Assembly: GCA_018711655.1 (NCBI GenBank)
Contig: DVIA01000026.1
Location: 1 to 44,795 of the forward strand
Reading direction: 5' to 3'
Source of the DNA: Candidatus Pullichristensenella avicola
GTDB taxonomy: Bacteria > Bacillota > Clostridia > Christensenellales > Aristaeellaceae
Length of the DNA stretch: 44,795 nt
Part shown: positions 1 to 10,641 of the stretch, in pieces
Position numbering within the stretch: position 1 is the stretch's first letter
Layout of the letters: the number at the start of each line of letters is the position of its first letter
Made by a program: the position numbers and the translations under genes
Notes under the pieces: model-generated
What the model was told of the DNA's origin: nothing
Seen by the model: only the letters and a program-made list of their open reading frames with translations
The model's database searches: none

Positions 1-61
1 AGTCAAGAGAGCTTACATGGACGTAAGTGACCGCAGACTGCAAGTGCAGCTGACGCAGGAA

Positions 62-105
62 GCAAAAATTGCCACTGATTTTCATTTTATCAAGGCAATT
101 TTTGC
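62..105. repeat. 12-bp perfect inverted repeat
   Basis: GCAAAAATTGCC at 62-73 is repeated as its exact reverse complement at 94-105, with a 20-base AT-rich loop. It lies downstream of ppdK on the minus strand and may belong to a transcript end of ppdK or of a gene beyond the window edge. No clear T-run follows on either strand. No gene could be supported in bases 1-170. Confidence 0.5.
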
Positions 106-130
106 GGTTGTGGGCTTTGTCAGCGCTATG

Positions 131-154
131 AGCCGCTCCCGGAAGGGAGCGGCT
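131..154 (-). terminator. Hairpin after ppdK
   Basis: AGCCGCTCCC at 131-140 pairs perfectly with GGGAGCGGCT at 145-154 across a GGAA loop. It starts 17 bases beyond the ppdK stop codon. There is no U-tract on the minus strand, so the terminator role is inferred from position and stem strength. Confidence 0.55.
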
Positions 155-170
155 CCATTGTTGCGATGCC

Positions 171-2813
<2,643 letters not shown>

Positions 2814-2860
2814 GATATTCCTCCCTAGATACAAGATTCCCGTGGAGATAAATCTATCTT

Positions 2861-2889
2861 ATTTTAAATTATTGTGACCCAAAAGGCAA
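2861..2889 (-). promoter_or_regulatory. Candidate ppdK promoter
   Basis: Read on the minus strand, TTGCCT (2884-2889) and TAAAAT (2861-2866) are separated by 17 bases, a good sigma-A-type arrangement about 50 bases before the ppdK start codon. Confidence 0.6.
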
Positions 2890-2951
2890 GTCTTCATTGG
2901 TTAAATTCCACCTTTTTCAACAAATTTTGGCGGAAAAGACGTCTCGCGCTA

Positions 2952-2980
2952 TTGACGAAAGCCCAGCTTTGGGACATAAT
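2952..2980 (+). promoter_or_regulatory. Candidate promoter of the DUF512-der-plsY-xylB operon
   Basis: TTGACG (2952-2957), a 17-base spacer and CATAAT (2975-2980) lie 38 bases before the DUF512 start codon. It diverges from the ppdK promoter; the two sit about 60 bases apart. Confidence 0.6.
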
Positions 2981-3018
2981 GATAAAAGGAGAAGTTTGCA
3001 GGTTTTGGGAGGAAAACG

Positions 3019-4344
3019 ATGGCGCAGAGGATCGCCTCGGTGGACGCCGGCAGCCTGGCCGAAGCGTTGGGCCTGCGCGGCGGCGACGAGATTTTGACGA
3101 TCAACGGCGAATATGTCGCCGACCTTCTGGACTACGAGGCGCTGTGCGCCAACCGCCGCCTGCGCCTGCGGGTGCGCCGCGGCGGGGAAGAGATTCTGTG
3201 CGATCTTCACAAGGACGAATACGCGCCGCTGGGCCTGAATTTTGACAGGCCGTTGATGTCGGGCACGCGCCTTTGCTGCAACCGCTGCCTGTTCTGTTTC
3301 GTGGACCAGCTGCCCCCGCTTGCGCGGCCCTCGCTGCGCGTCAAGGACGACGATTGGCGCATGAGCATGATGATGGGCAATTATGTGACCCTCACCAATG
3401 TCTCCGATCGCGAGATCGGGCGCATCATCCGCCGCCACGCCTCGCCGCTGTATATCTCCGTGCACGCCATGGATCCGGACCTGCGCTGCCGCATCCTCGG
3501 AACGCCGCGGGGCGCGCGCCTGCCGGAGCAATTGAAAGCCCTGGCCGGGGGCGGCATCCAGTTTCACACCCAGGCGGTGCTCTGCCCGGGCCTGAACGAC
3601 GGCGCGGCGCTTGAGGACACCATCGAAAAACTCGCCGCCATGCACCCGGCGGCGCAGTCGCTGGCGCTGGTGCCCGTGGGGCTGACGGGCTGCCGCGAGG
3701 GGCTGCATCCGTTGCATAAATATACGCGGGCGGAGGCCCGAGCGGTGCTGGAGATCGCCGAGCGCTGGCGCGCAAGGCTGCTTGAAAGGCTGGGCACGCG
3801 CTTCGTTTTTCCCTCGGACGAGTTTTACCTCGCCGCGGACTGGGCTGTGCCGCCGGAGGAGGAATACGAGGATTACGGGCAGATCGACGACGGCGTGGGC
3901 ATGCTGCGCCTTTTGCAGACGGAATTTGACGAGGCCTATCGCGAACTTCCCGAAGCGATGAAGCGGCCCGGCGGCGCGGTGAAGCTGACCATCGCCTGCG
4001 GCGTTTCGGCGGCGCCATTTTTGCGGGAAATGCTGGCGGCGCGGCCGGTAACGGGCGTTTCCACGGCGGTGCGGCCGGTGGAAAACCGCTTTTTCGGGCC
4101 TTCGGTGACGGTTTCGGGGCTGCTTACCGGCGGAGACCTTTTGCGGGAATTGCAAAACGAGGAATGTGCGGCGGTGCTGGTCACCGTATGCATGTTGCGC
4201 GATGGGGACAATGTGTTTTTGGACGATATGACGCTGGAGGAGGTCTCCCGCGCCCTCAAAAAGCCGGTCATTCCGGTAGGACGGCGGGGCGACGAACTGC
4301 TTTCGGCGATACTGGAGGCAAGCAGATGGCAAGGCCGTTGGTAG
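3019..4344 (+). CDS. DUF512 family radical-SAM/PDZ protein
   Basis: This 441-aa protein has the architecture of the DUF512 family found next to der in many Clostridia. Residues 1-60 form a short PDZ-like domain (GSLAEALGLRGGDEILTING). Next comes a radical-SAM-type cluster motif with cysteines at 86, 90 and 93 (CX3CX2C) followed by FVDQLP, then the DUF512 C-terminal part. The family is presumed to bind an iron-sulfur cluster and S-adenosylmethionine, but its reaction is not established. GGGAGG lies 7 bases before the ATG. The 3' end overlaps der by 19 bases, so translation is probably coupled. It heads the operon behind the promoter at 2952-2980. Family assignment is firm; substrate is unknown. 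Confidence 0.9.
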   Translation: MAQRIASVDAGSLAEALGLRGGDEILTINGEYVADLLDYEALCANRRLRLRVRRGGEEILCDLHKDEYAPLGLNFDRPLMSGTRLCCNRCLFCFVDQLPPLARPSLRVKDDDWRMSMMMGNYVTLTNVSDREIGRIIRRHASPLYISVHAMDPDLRCRILGTPRGARLPEQLKALAGGGIQFHTQAVLCPGLNDGAALEDTIEKLAAMHPAAQSLALVPVGLTGCREGLHPLHKYTRAEARAVLEIAERWRARLLERLGTRFVFPSDEFYLAADWAVPPEEEYEDYGQIDDGVGMLRLLQTEFDEAYRELPEAMKRPGGAVKLTIACGVSAAPFLREMLAARPVTGVSTAVRPVENRFFGPSVTVSGLLTGGDLLRELQNEECAAVLVTVCMLRDGDNVFLDDMTLEEVSRALKKPVIPVGRRGDELLSAILEASRWQGRW

Positions 4345-5654
4345 CGATCGTGGGCCGCCCGAACGTGGGCAAATCCACTTTTTTCAATCAGATGGCGGGC
4401 AGACGCATCGCCATTGTCGAAGATACCCCCGGCGTGACGCGCGACCGCGTGTACGTCGATTGCGAATGGCAGAACCACAAGTTTACGCTCATCGACACCG
4501 GCGGCATTGATCCCCGCAGCGACGATCCGCTGCTTTCGCAGATGCGCCGTCAGGCGGAGATCGCCGTGGAGATGTGCGACGTCATTCTCTTTTTCGTGGA
4601 CGGCCGGCAGGGCCTGACCGCGGACGACGAGAACGTCGCCGATATGCTCAGAAAAAGCGGCAAGCCGGTAATGGTCGTGGTCAACAAGATCGACAACATG
4701 CGCATGATGGACGAGATTTACGATTTCTACCAGCTTGGCATGGGCGACCCCATCGGCATCTCCTCGGTGAACCTTTTGAACTTCGGCGATCTGCTGGAGG
4801 AAGTATGCGCCCTTTTCCCGCAGGAGGATGTCGAAGAGGACGAAAACAGGCCCATTCAGATCGCCGTGGTCGGCAAGCCCAACGTCGGCAAAAGCTCGCT
4901 GGTCAACCGCATCCTCGGCGAGGAGCGGGTAATGGTCTCCGACATTGCCGGCACCACGCGCGACGCCATTGATACGCGCTTTACAGACGGCGAGGACGCC
5001 TTCGTCATCATCGACACCGCCGGCATTCGCAGAAAGCGCGCCATCGAGCAGCAGTCCCTGGAACGCTACAGCGTCGTGCGCGCCCTGGCCGCCATCGACC
5101 GCTGCGACGTGGCGCTTCTGCTCATCGACGCCACGCAGGGCGTCACCGAGCAGGACGCCAAAATTGCCGGGTATATCGACGAAAAGGGCAAGGCGGCGGT
5201 CGTCTGCGTCAACAAGTGGGACGCCGTGGAAAAGGAGACCGGCACCCTGGAAAAATACGTCAGGGATGTGCGCCAGCAGCTCAAGTTCATGGCCTACGCG
5301 CCGGTGCTGTTCATCTCCGCCAAGACCGGGCAGCGGGCGCATCGCGTGCTGGAGAGCGTGCGCGCGGTCTACGCAGAGGCCACCCGCCGCGTTACCACGG
5401 GCGTTCTCAACGACGTCATGGCCGACGCGCAGGCGGCGCTGCAGCCCCCGGCCACTTCGGGCCGCCGGCTCAAGATCTACTACGCCACGCAGCAGGGCGT
5501 GCAGCCGCCCACGTTCGTGCTCTTTGTCAACGATATGGAACTGATGCACTTTTCCTATGAGCGCTATCTGGAAAACCAGTTCCGCAAATCGTTCGGGTTT
5601 GAGGGTACGCCGTTGCGGTTCATCCTTCGGGAGCGCTCCAAGAAAGAGGACTGA
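4326..5654 (+). CDS. der: Ribosome-associated GTPase Der (EngA)
   Basis: Der is a double GTPase needed for maturation of the large ribosomal subunit. The 442-aa product starts MARPLVAIVGRPNVGKS, with the first P-loop at residues 10-17 and the switch and DTGG segments following. A second G domain has its own P-loop GKPNVGKS at about 183-190 and a DTAGIRRK motif. The last 90 residues form the KH-like domain. An acidic linker (QEDVEEDENR) joins the G domains, as is typical. The start at 4326 is supported by GGAGG about 7 bases upstream; the open frame extends further upstream but without a ribosome site. The gene overlaps the DUF512 gene by 19 bases and is followed after 41 bases by plsY, the usual clostridial neighbour order. 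Confidence 0.97.
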   Translation: MARPLVAIVGRPNVGKSTFFNQMAGRRIAIVEDTPGVTRDRVYVDCEWQNHKFTLIDTGGIDPRSDDPLLSQMRRQAEIAVEMCDVILFFVDGRQGLTADDENVADMLRKSGKPVMVVVNKIDNMRMMDEIYDFYQLGMGDPIGISSVNLLNFGDLLEEVCALFPQEDVEEDENRPIQIAVVGKPNVGKSSLVNRILGEERVMVSDIAGTTRDAIDTRFTDGEDAFVIIDTAGIRRKRAIEQQSLERYSVVRALAAIDRCDVALLLIDATQGVTEQDAKIAGYIDEKGKAAVVCVNKWDAVEKETGTLEKYVRDVRQQLKFMAYAPVLFISAKTGQRAHRVLESVRAVYAEATRRVTTGVLNDVMADAQAALQPPATSGRRLKIYYATQQGVQPPTFVLFVNDMELMHFSYERYLENQFRKSFGFEGTPLRFILRERSKKED

Positions 5655-5695
5655 TCCGGAAAATTCCGTTAGATTCGCATTGCGGAGGGATGCTT

Positions 5696-6331
5696 ATGGT
5701 CTGGCGTTACGCGGTGATCGTCGTGGCGGGCTACCTTTTGGGGAATATTTCCATGGGCCTCATCGTTTCGGAGCGCTATCACATGGATATACGCGAACAC
5801 GGCAGCGGCAACGCCGGCACCACCAACGTCTTGCGCACGCTGGGGTGGCTGCCGAGCGCTTTGACGCTGGTGGGCGATGTGCTCAAATCGTTTCTGGCCT
5901 GTATGCTGGGCAAGTGGCTGGCGGGCGAGACGGGGCTGCTGGTGGGCGGTTTCATGACCGTGATCGGCCACAACTGGCCGGTGTTCAGCGGCTTTCGCGG
6001 CGGCAAGGGCATGGCCGCCTCGCTGGGCATCATCTTCGCCCTTTCCTGGCCGATGGCGCTGGGATTTCTCGCTCTGGAGGTGCTGGTGGCGGCGCTGACG
6101 GGCTATGTCTCCGTGGCTTCGCTGACCACGGCGGCGGCCTTCCCCATCGTTATGGGCATCGTCTACCGCGACAGCCCGGATTTCTGGATGTATCTCATCT
6201 TCGCCATCCTTCTGGCGGCGGCGGCCATTTTCAGCCACCGCGCCAACATTCGCAGGCTTTTAAGCGGCACGGAAAACCGCCTCAATTTCAAGAAGATCAA
6301 GGTCAAACCCGACGAAAAGACGAAAGGATGA
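5696..6331 (+). CDS. plsY: Glycerol-3-phosphate acyltransferase PlsY
   Basis: PlsY is an integral membrane enzyme that transfers the acyl group from acyl-phosphate to glycerol-3-phosphate, the first step of phospholipid synthesis. The 211-aa product carries the family signatures HGSGNAGTTNVLRTLG near residue 35, GHNWPVFSGFRGGKGMA near residue 95, and several hydrophobic spans. The tail is lysine-rich and cytoplasmic. GGAGGG lies directly against an ATG at 5690 but 6 bases before the ATG at 5696, so the latter is preferred. The 3' end touches the xylB leader, with the TGA at 6329-6331. In many Firmicutes gpsA follows plsY; here xylB does. Confidence 0.95.
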   Translation: MVWRYAVIVVAGYLLGNISMGLIVSERYHMDIREHGSGNAGTTNVLRTLGWLPSALTLVGDVLKSFLACMLGKWLAGETGLLVGGFMTVIGHNWPVFSGFRGGKGMAASLGIIFALSWPMALGFLALEVLVAALTGYVSVASLTTAAAFPIVMGIVYRDSPDFWMYLIFAILLAAAAIFSHRANIRRLLSGTENRLNFKKIKVKPDEKTKG

Positions 6332-6336
6332 AACGC

Positions 6337-7872
6337 ATGGCAAGCAAATACCTGATCGGCCTGGACATCGGCACCTCCGGCGCGAAGTGCATCCTGGTGG
6401 ACGACAAGGGCGCGGTGCTGGCGTCCTCCACGCAGGAGTATACCCTCTCCACCCCCAAGCCCGGCTGGGCGGAGCAGAACCCCCAGGACTGGTGGGACGC
6501 CGTGGTGCGCGGCCTGAAGGTCATCCTCCCCAAGGCCAACGTGCCCAAGGAGCAGATCGCCGGCGTCAGCTTTTCCGGCCAGATGCACGGCCTGGTGGCG
6601 CTGGATAAGGACTTGAGCGTCATCCGCCCCGCCATCCTCTGGTGCGACAGCCGCACGCAGAAGCAGTGCGACTGGATCACCGAAAAGGCCGGCGGCCTTT
6701 CCGGCCTGCTCACCTACACCAACAACCAGATGCTGGCCGGCTACACCGGCGGCAAGCTCATCTGGTTCAAGGAGGAGGAGCCGGAACTGTTTGCCAGGAT
6801 GACGCGCTTCATCTGCCCCAAGGACTACATCCGTTTCAAGGTCTGCGGCGAGGTGGCCATCGACGCCTCCGACGCCTCGGGCACAGGCTTTTTCAATACC
6901 CGCGAGCGCGTCTGGGCCGACGATTTGATCGCCCTGGCCGGCCTTGACAAGGCCATCTTCCCGGACGTGCTCGAATCGACGGACCTCGCCGGCCGCGTCA
7001 CCCGCGCCTGCGCCGAGGAAACGGGCCTGCCCGAGGGCTTGCCGGTCTACGCCGGCGGCGGCGACGCGGTGATCCAGACCACGGGCGCGGGGCTGGTCAA
7101 GCCCGGCGTGGTGGGCGTGGTCATCGGCACGGCCGGCAACGTCTCCATGGCGCTGGACAAGTACTTCGACAACCCCAAGGGCGCTTTGCAGATGTTCTGC
7201 AACAACGCCCCCGGCCTCTGGCAGGCCATCGGCTGCACGCTGTCCGCCGGCGGCAGCTACCGCTGGTACCGCGACACCCTTTGCGAGCACTTGAAGGAAA
7301 TGGCCGCGCAGGGCAAGGGCAACGTCTACGACCTCATGGGCCAGGCGGCCGAGCAGTCCCGGCCCGGCGCCAACGGCGTGCTCTTTGCGCCCTACATGTC
7401 CGGCGAGCGCTGCCCGTATCCGGACCCCAACGCCCGCGGCGTGTTCTACGGCCTTTCGCTGTCCTCCACGCGCGGCGACATCACCCGCGCGGTGATGGAG
7501 GGCGTCACCTATTCCCTGCGCCAGCTCGTGGATCTGATGAACGGCTTTGTGCCCATCGAGAAGGTCTATTCCTCCGGCGGCGGTTCGGTATCGCCGCTGT
7601 GGCGGCAGATGCAGGCCGATATTTTCGATTTGCCGGTATACACCATGTCCGCCTCCGGCGAGGGCGGCGCCTACGGCGCCATCCTTGTGGCCGGCGTGGG
7701 CGCGGGCGTGTGGGGCAGCCTGGAGGAAGCCGCCTCCATCATCCAGGTGGAGACGGAGACCCTGCCCATCCGCGAGAACCAGAAGGCCTATCAGGACGCC
7801 TACTCCATCTATTGCGAACTCTACGGCGCGCTCAAGCCCGTTTACGACAAGGGGGCGGCGCTGGCGCTGTAA
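6337..7872 (+). CDS. xylB: Xylulokinase (FGGY family)
   Basis: This 511-aa sugar kinase most likely phosphorylates D-xylulose with ATP, feeding the pentose phosphate pathway. Visible features are the N-terminal ATPase-fold phosphate loop GLDIGTSGAKC, the substrate segment FSGQMHGLV, DASDASGTGFF near residue 185 as in xylulokinases, the GGGD motif at 240-243 with the presumed catalytic aspartate D243, and a C-terminal GGGSVSPLWRQMQADIF motif. Start choice: an ATG at 6328 overlaps the plsY stop but lacks ribosome-site spacing, whereas the ATG at 6337 has AAAGGA 8 bases upstream. Coupled translation with plsY is likely. No xylA or xylose transporter is seen nearby, so another ketose substrate remains possible. 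Confidence 0.93.
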   Translation: MASKYLIGLDIGTSGAKCILVDDKGAVLASSTQEYTLSTPKPGWAEQNPQDWWDAVVRGLKVILPKANVPKEQIAGVSFSGQMHGLVALDKDLSVIRPAILWCDSRTQKQCDWITEKAGGLSGLLTYTNNQMLAGYTGGKLIWFKEEEPELFARMTRFICPKDYIRFKVCGEVAIDASDASGTGFFNTRERVWADDLIALAGLDKAIFPDVLESTDLAGRVTRACAEETGLPEGLPVYAGGGDAVIQTTGAGLVKPGVVGVVIGTAGNVSMALDKYFDNPKGALQMFCNNAPGLWQAIGCTLSAGGSYRWYRDTLCEHLKEMAAQGKGNVYDLMGQAAEQSRPGANGVLFAPYMSGERCPYPDPNARGVFYGLSLSSTRGDITRAVMEGVTYSLRQLVDLMNGFVPIEKVYSSGGGSVSPLWRQMQADIFDLPVYTMSASGEGGAYGAILVAGVGAGVWGSLEEAASIIQVETETLPIRENQKAYQDAYSIYCELYGALKPVYDKGAALAL

Positions 7873-7919
7873 GGTCGCGCTTCGCTCCGGCGCCCGCCAG
7901 TTCGCCGGAGCGACCTTTT
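7871..7919 (+). terminator. Terminator after xylB
   Basis: AAGGTCG and CTCCGGCG on the left pair with CGCCGGAG and CGACCTT on the right, leaving a 7-base bulge and a 10-base loop, followed by TT. The stem begins inside the xylB stop codon and ends the operon that starts at 3019. Confidence 0.8.
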
Positions 7920-7935
7920 CCCAAGGAGGGAGAAC

Positions 7936-8763
7936 ATGCGCAAAGCGTTATGGCTGCTGACTGCGCTGTGCCTGCTGCTGACCGGCTGCGCCGCGGGCGA
8001 GGAAGCGGAAGAATTGACCGTGGTCTTTTTCAACGTGGGCAAGGCCGACGCCATTCTGCTTTACACGGACGAGGCGGCCGCGCTTATCGACGCCGGCGAG
8101 AATGGCGATGGAAAGGAACTGGCCGAGGCCATCCGCGAGCGGGGCGTCGAGCGCCTCGATTTGATGGTCATCACCCATTTTGACAAGGATCATGTCGGCG
8201 GCGCGGACAAGATTCTCGAACGCGTCGAGGTGGAACGCGTGCTGGAGCCGGATTACGCGAAGGATTCCAAGCAGTACCGTCAGTACCGCGAAGCGCTGGA
8301 AGAGGCCGGCGTCGAGGCGGAGGCGCTTGCCGGGAACGTGGAATTCTCCCTCGGGGGATGCGATTTTGCCATCGACGTGGCCAATGAGGACGATTATGGC
8401 GAGGGCGAGGAAAACGATTTTTCCCTGGTCGTCCGGCTTGCCTACGGGGATGTGCGCTTCCTTTTTGCCGGAGACGCCGAGGACGCGCGGCTGGCCGAAT
8501 TGCTCGACGAAGGCGGCCTTCGCAGCGACGTGCTCAAGGCGCCGCATCACGGCCGTTATGGCGAGATGAGCGCGGCGTTTTTCCAGGCCGTTTCGCCCGA
8601 ATACGCCGTTATCACCAGCGCTGAGGACGATCTGGAGGACCCGGAAACCGTGCGCGCCCTGGAGATGACCGGCGCGCGCGTGCTGCTCACGCGCGAGGGC
8701 ACGGTGGAATTGATCAGCGACGGCCAGCGCGTATGGCTCGCCGAGCAATCGGCGGCGCGCTAG
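7936..8763 (+). CDS. ComEC-like metallo-beta-lactamase-fold lipoprotein
   Basis: The 275-aa product has a lipoprotein signal peptide ending in LLTGC, with the lipidated cysteine at residue 18, so it should be anchored outside the membrane. The rest resembles the beta-lactamase-fold domain of ComEC/Rec2: FFNVGKADAILL near residue 31, a metal-binding HFDKDH (H81, D83, D85, H86), FAGDAE, and KAPHHGRYG. Such extracellular hydrolases are thought to act on phosphodiesters or nucleic acids, but the substrate is not known here. No ComEC membrane channel domain is present. AAGGAGGG precedes the ATG at good distance. An AraC gene follows after 99 bases without a clear terminator between them, so they may be cotranscribed. 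Confidence 0.85.
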   Translation: MRKALWLLTALCLLLTGCAAGEEAEELTVVFFNVGKADAILLYTDEAAALIDAGENGDGKELAEAIRERGVERLDLMVITHFDKDHVGGADKILERVEVERVLEPDYAKDSKQYRQYREALEEAGVEAEALAGNVEFSLGGCDFAIDVANEDDYGEGEENDFSLVVRLAYGDVRFLFAGDAEDARLAELLDEGGLRSDVLKAPHHGRYGEMSAAFFQAVSPEYAVITSAEDDLEDPETVRALEMTGARVLLTREGTVELISDGQRVWLAEQSAAR

Positions 8764-8862
8764 CCGCGAGACCTTTGCGGCCGCGCGCCGGGAAGCCCTG
8801 GCTTGCGCGGTTCGGCGCCGCGCGCGGCGGCAGGACACGAAAAGACAGAAGGCGGTGGAACT

Positions 8863-9771
8863 ATGATTCAGCACATTGCCGAACTACAGTGGGCTGACAG
8901 CCGAAGGCAAGCCATTCCCGGCTTCGCCGAGGATTTTCCCTACGCGGCCCTGGAAGGCTGCATGGACGAATATGCGCGCCGGCAAACGCCCTGGCACTGG
9001 CACGAGGGAGTGTTCGAATTTGTCCTCGTGCATGCGGGCGAGATGGACTGTTGCACCCATGATGGCGCGTTCACTCTGCGCGCTGGCGACGGATGCCTGA
9101 TCAACGCCGGCGTGTTGCATGTCTACCGCGCCCACGAGGGGATGGAGGGCGTGCGCTACAGCGCGCAGCGCTTCGAGATTGCGGCCGTTGCCGGGACGCA
9201 GCGCGTTGTGCGTCAATTTGTCGAACCCTTTGCCGCCTGCATGGAGATAGAGGCGTTGCCGCTGCGCGCCGATGGAAACGAGCAGGAGCGGGAAACGCTG
9301 CAGATCATGCAAACGGCGCTCCAGTACGCGGCGGATGAACCGGCGGGCTGGGAGATGGAGATCAGTTCCGCGCTTGCGCGCGCCTGGCGGCGCATATGGG
9401 CGCTGGCGTCGCCGCAAACCAGGCCCAGGAAGCGCCGCCGCAACTCGATGCGCCCGGAAAACGCCCGCGTGAAGAGAATGATCGCCTATATGCACGAGCA
9501 CTTTGCCGAGGACCTCAAGTTGTCGGCCATCGCCGGCGACGCGGGCGTGTGCGCCACCGAGGGATTGCGCTGCTTCCGGCAGGAGGTGGATGTGACGCCC
9601 ATTATCTTCCTTACGGACGTGCGCCTGCGCCATGCCGCGCTGATGCTGCGCGACAGCGAACTTTCCGCCACGCAGATCGCCGCCGCCTGCGGCTTTTCCT
9701 CGGTGAGCTACTTTGGAAAGGTGTTCCATCGCTACATGGACGTCCCTCCGAGCGTCTATCGGGGCGAGTGA
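8863..9771 (+). CDS. AraC family transcriptional regulator (first of three)
   Basis: This 302-aa protein has an N-terminal cupin-like sensor region (PWHWHEGVFEFV near residue 46, AGDGCLINAGVLHVYRAH near residue 80) and a C-terminal double helix-turn-helix DNA-binding domain (RVKRMIAYMHEHFAEDLKLSAIAGDAGVC through ACGFSSVSYFGKVFHRYM). The layout is that of AraC/XylS regulators of sugar use. The start MIQHIAEL at 8863 follows a modest GGTGG ribosome site; the frame is open 60 bases further up. It is clearly paralogous to the genes at 10642 and 11698, sharing the FPYxA and WHWH motifs with the first of these, but its leader lacks their direct repeats. The effector is unknown; xylB lies 1 kb upstream and could be a target. 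Confidence 0.92.
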   Translation: MIQHIAELQWADSRRQAIPGFAEDFPYAALEGCMDEYARRQTPWHWHEGVFEFVLVHAGEMDCCTHDGAFTLRAGDGCLINAGVLHVYRAHEGMEGVRYSAQRFEIAAVAGTQRVVRQFVEPFAACMEIEALPLRADGNEQERETLQIMQTALQYAADEPAGWEMEISSALARAWRRIWALASPQTRPRKRRRNSMRPENARVKRMIAYMHEHFAEDLKLSAIAGDAGVCATEGLRCFRQEVDVTPIIFLTDVRLRHAALMLRDSELSATQIAAACGFSSVSYFGKVFHRYMDVPPSVYRGE

Positions 9772-10172
9772 GATGCGAAGCGCCGGCGCGCCCGGGCGCA
9801 GGGAACGCCGAAAAAAGCCGCGCCGCTTTCCGGAAGCGGAAAACGGCCGCCTCCGGACAGGAAGCTGCCTTTCCGGGAAGAGCGGGCCTGTCGGGGGGTC
9901 GCCGGACGGCGCCGGCCCTCGCGCGCGTTCCGATCCCGCTCAAAACGCTTATGAAGGCTGCTGTCGCTGACGGCCGGCCCTCGCGCACGTCCCGTCCCAG
10001 CATCGTCACACCGGCAAACTTCTGAATGAATGCGATCCGCCCTCGCGCCTCCAAATTCCTGCCGTCCATGGGCGGAGGGCGAGGAACGCGCCCTTTGCGC
10101 GGCAAACGCTTTTCGGCGTCGCGCCCGGAAGCTTGCGGCGCTCGCGCAGCGTCCTTCCGCGGCGCAAAACAC
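9772..10172. other. GC-rich intergenic stretch without a gene
   Basis: Between the first AraC gene and the terminator at 10173 both strands hold only weak open frames with no ribosome site or recognisable protein. I see no promoter, repeat or RNA here. Confidence 0.6.
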
Positions 10173-10208
10173 AAAACGCCTCCACATTCCTTCTGTGGAG
10201 GCGTTTTT
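10173..10208. terminator. Strong bidirectional terminator
   Basis: A perfect 14-bp stem (10173-10186 with 10194-10207) encloses a 7-base loop. It starts with AAAA and ends in TTTTT, so it can stop transcription from the AraC gene on its left and from the 79-aa gene on its right. Confidence 0.9.
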
Positions 10209-10273
10209 CGCTGCGGAGACGGCGGAGCGGCCCTTGAATCGGGCGCGCCGCCGCTTTGCCGCGCGTGAATTGT

Positions 10274-10513
10274 TCAGCAACAGGCGTCCATCATGTAGCG
10301 CAGCAACCGCGCCTGGTCGCCGGGGCGTTCGGCGATCACCTCCAGCGCCGGTATCTCCCGCGGGCGCAGGGGCGCGCCGAAGGTCAGCATCTGCGCGGCC
10401 ACCGGCTTGAGATCGCGGCGCGCGCCATCGCCGTCCAGATAGACGACCGCGCCTTCGCATTCGCCAATTTTTTGAAACAGCGCGTCCGGGTTTTGAACGT
10501 TGAGAAAAAACAT
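10274..10513 (-). CDS. Small conserved-looking protein, 79 aa
   Basis: This short cytoplasmic protein (MFFLNVQNPDALFQKIGECE...) has no signal peptide or membrane span. From memory it resembles a family of roughly 80-residue clostridial proteins often mislabelled polyA polymerase, which share the pattern FFxxIxxCxGxVxL...xxLK...; this match is weak and unchecked. GGGAGGG sits 6 bases before the ATG, which supports a real gene. It is divergent from the AraC gene at 10642. A consensus-like minus promoter at 10565-10593 lies directly beside the AraC-type direct repeats at 10599-10630, which suggests it is a target of one of the adjacent regulators. Function is not known. Confidence 0.7.
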   Translation of the reverse strand: MFFLNVQNPDALFQKIGECEGAVVYLDGDGARRDLKPVAAQMLTFGAPLRPREIPALEVIAERPGDQARLLRYMMDACC

Positions 10514-10532
10514 GCAAATCCCTCCCGTTGCC

Positions 10533-10561
10533 TTGATTTTCGTGCCGCTCTGTGGTACAAT
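10533..10561 (+). promoter_or_regulatory. Candidate promoter of the AraC gene at 10642
   Basis: TTGATT (10533-10538), a 17-base spacer and TACAAT (10556-10561) predict a start near 10568, giving a leader of about 74 bases that contains the direct repeats at 10599 and 10620. Confidence 0.6.
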
Positions 10562-10564
10562 GGT

Positions 10565-10593
10565 ATTATAATGAAATTATTTGCGGAAATCAA
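10565..10593 (-). promoter_or_regulatory. Candidate promoter of the 79-aa gene
   Basis: On the minus strand TTGATT (10588-10593) and TATAAT (10565-10570) are 17 bases apart. The predicted start near 10558 lies inside the opposing plus-strand promoter, so the two promoters face each other and their transcripts would overlap by about ten bases. Confidence 0.6.
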
Positions 10594-10598
10594 CGATT

Positions 10599-10630
10599 AT
10601 AGCGACAAATAAACGCAAAATACCGACAAA
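10599..10630. promoter_or_regulatory. Paired direct repeat, candidate AraC operator
   Basis: ATAGCGACAAA at 10599 and ATACCGACAAA at 10620 differ at one base and are spaced 21 bases, two helical turns. The pair lies about +31 and +52 from the plus-strand start and just upstream of the -35 of the minus promoter. The same element precedes the AraC gene at 11698. Confidence 0.6.
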
Positions 10631-10641
10631 GGTGGCGGCAT

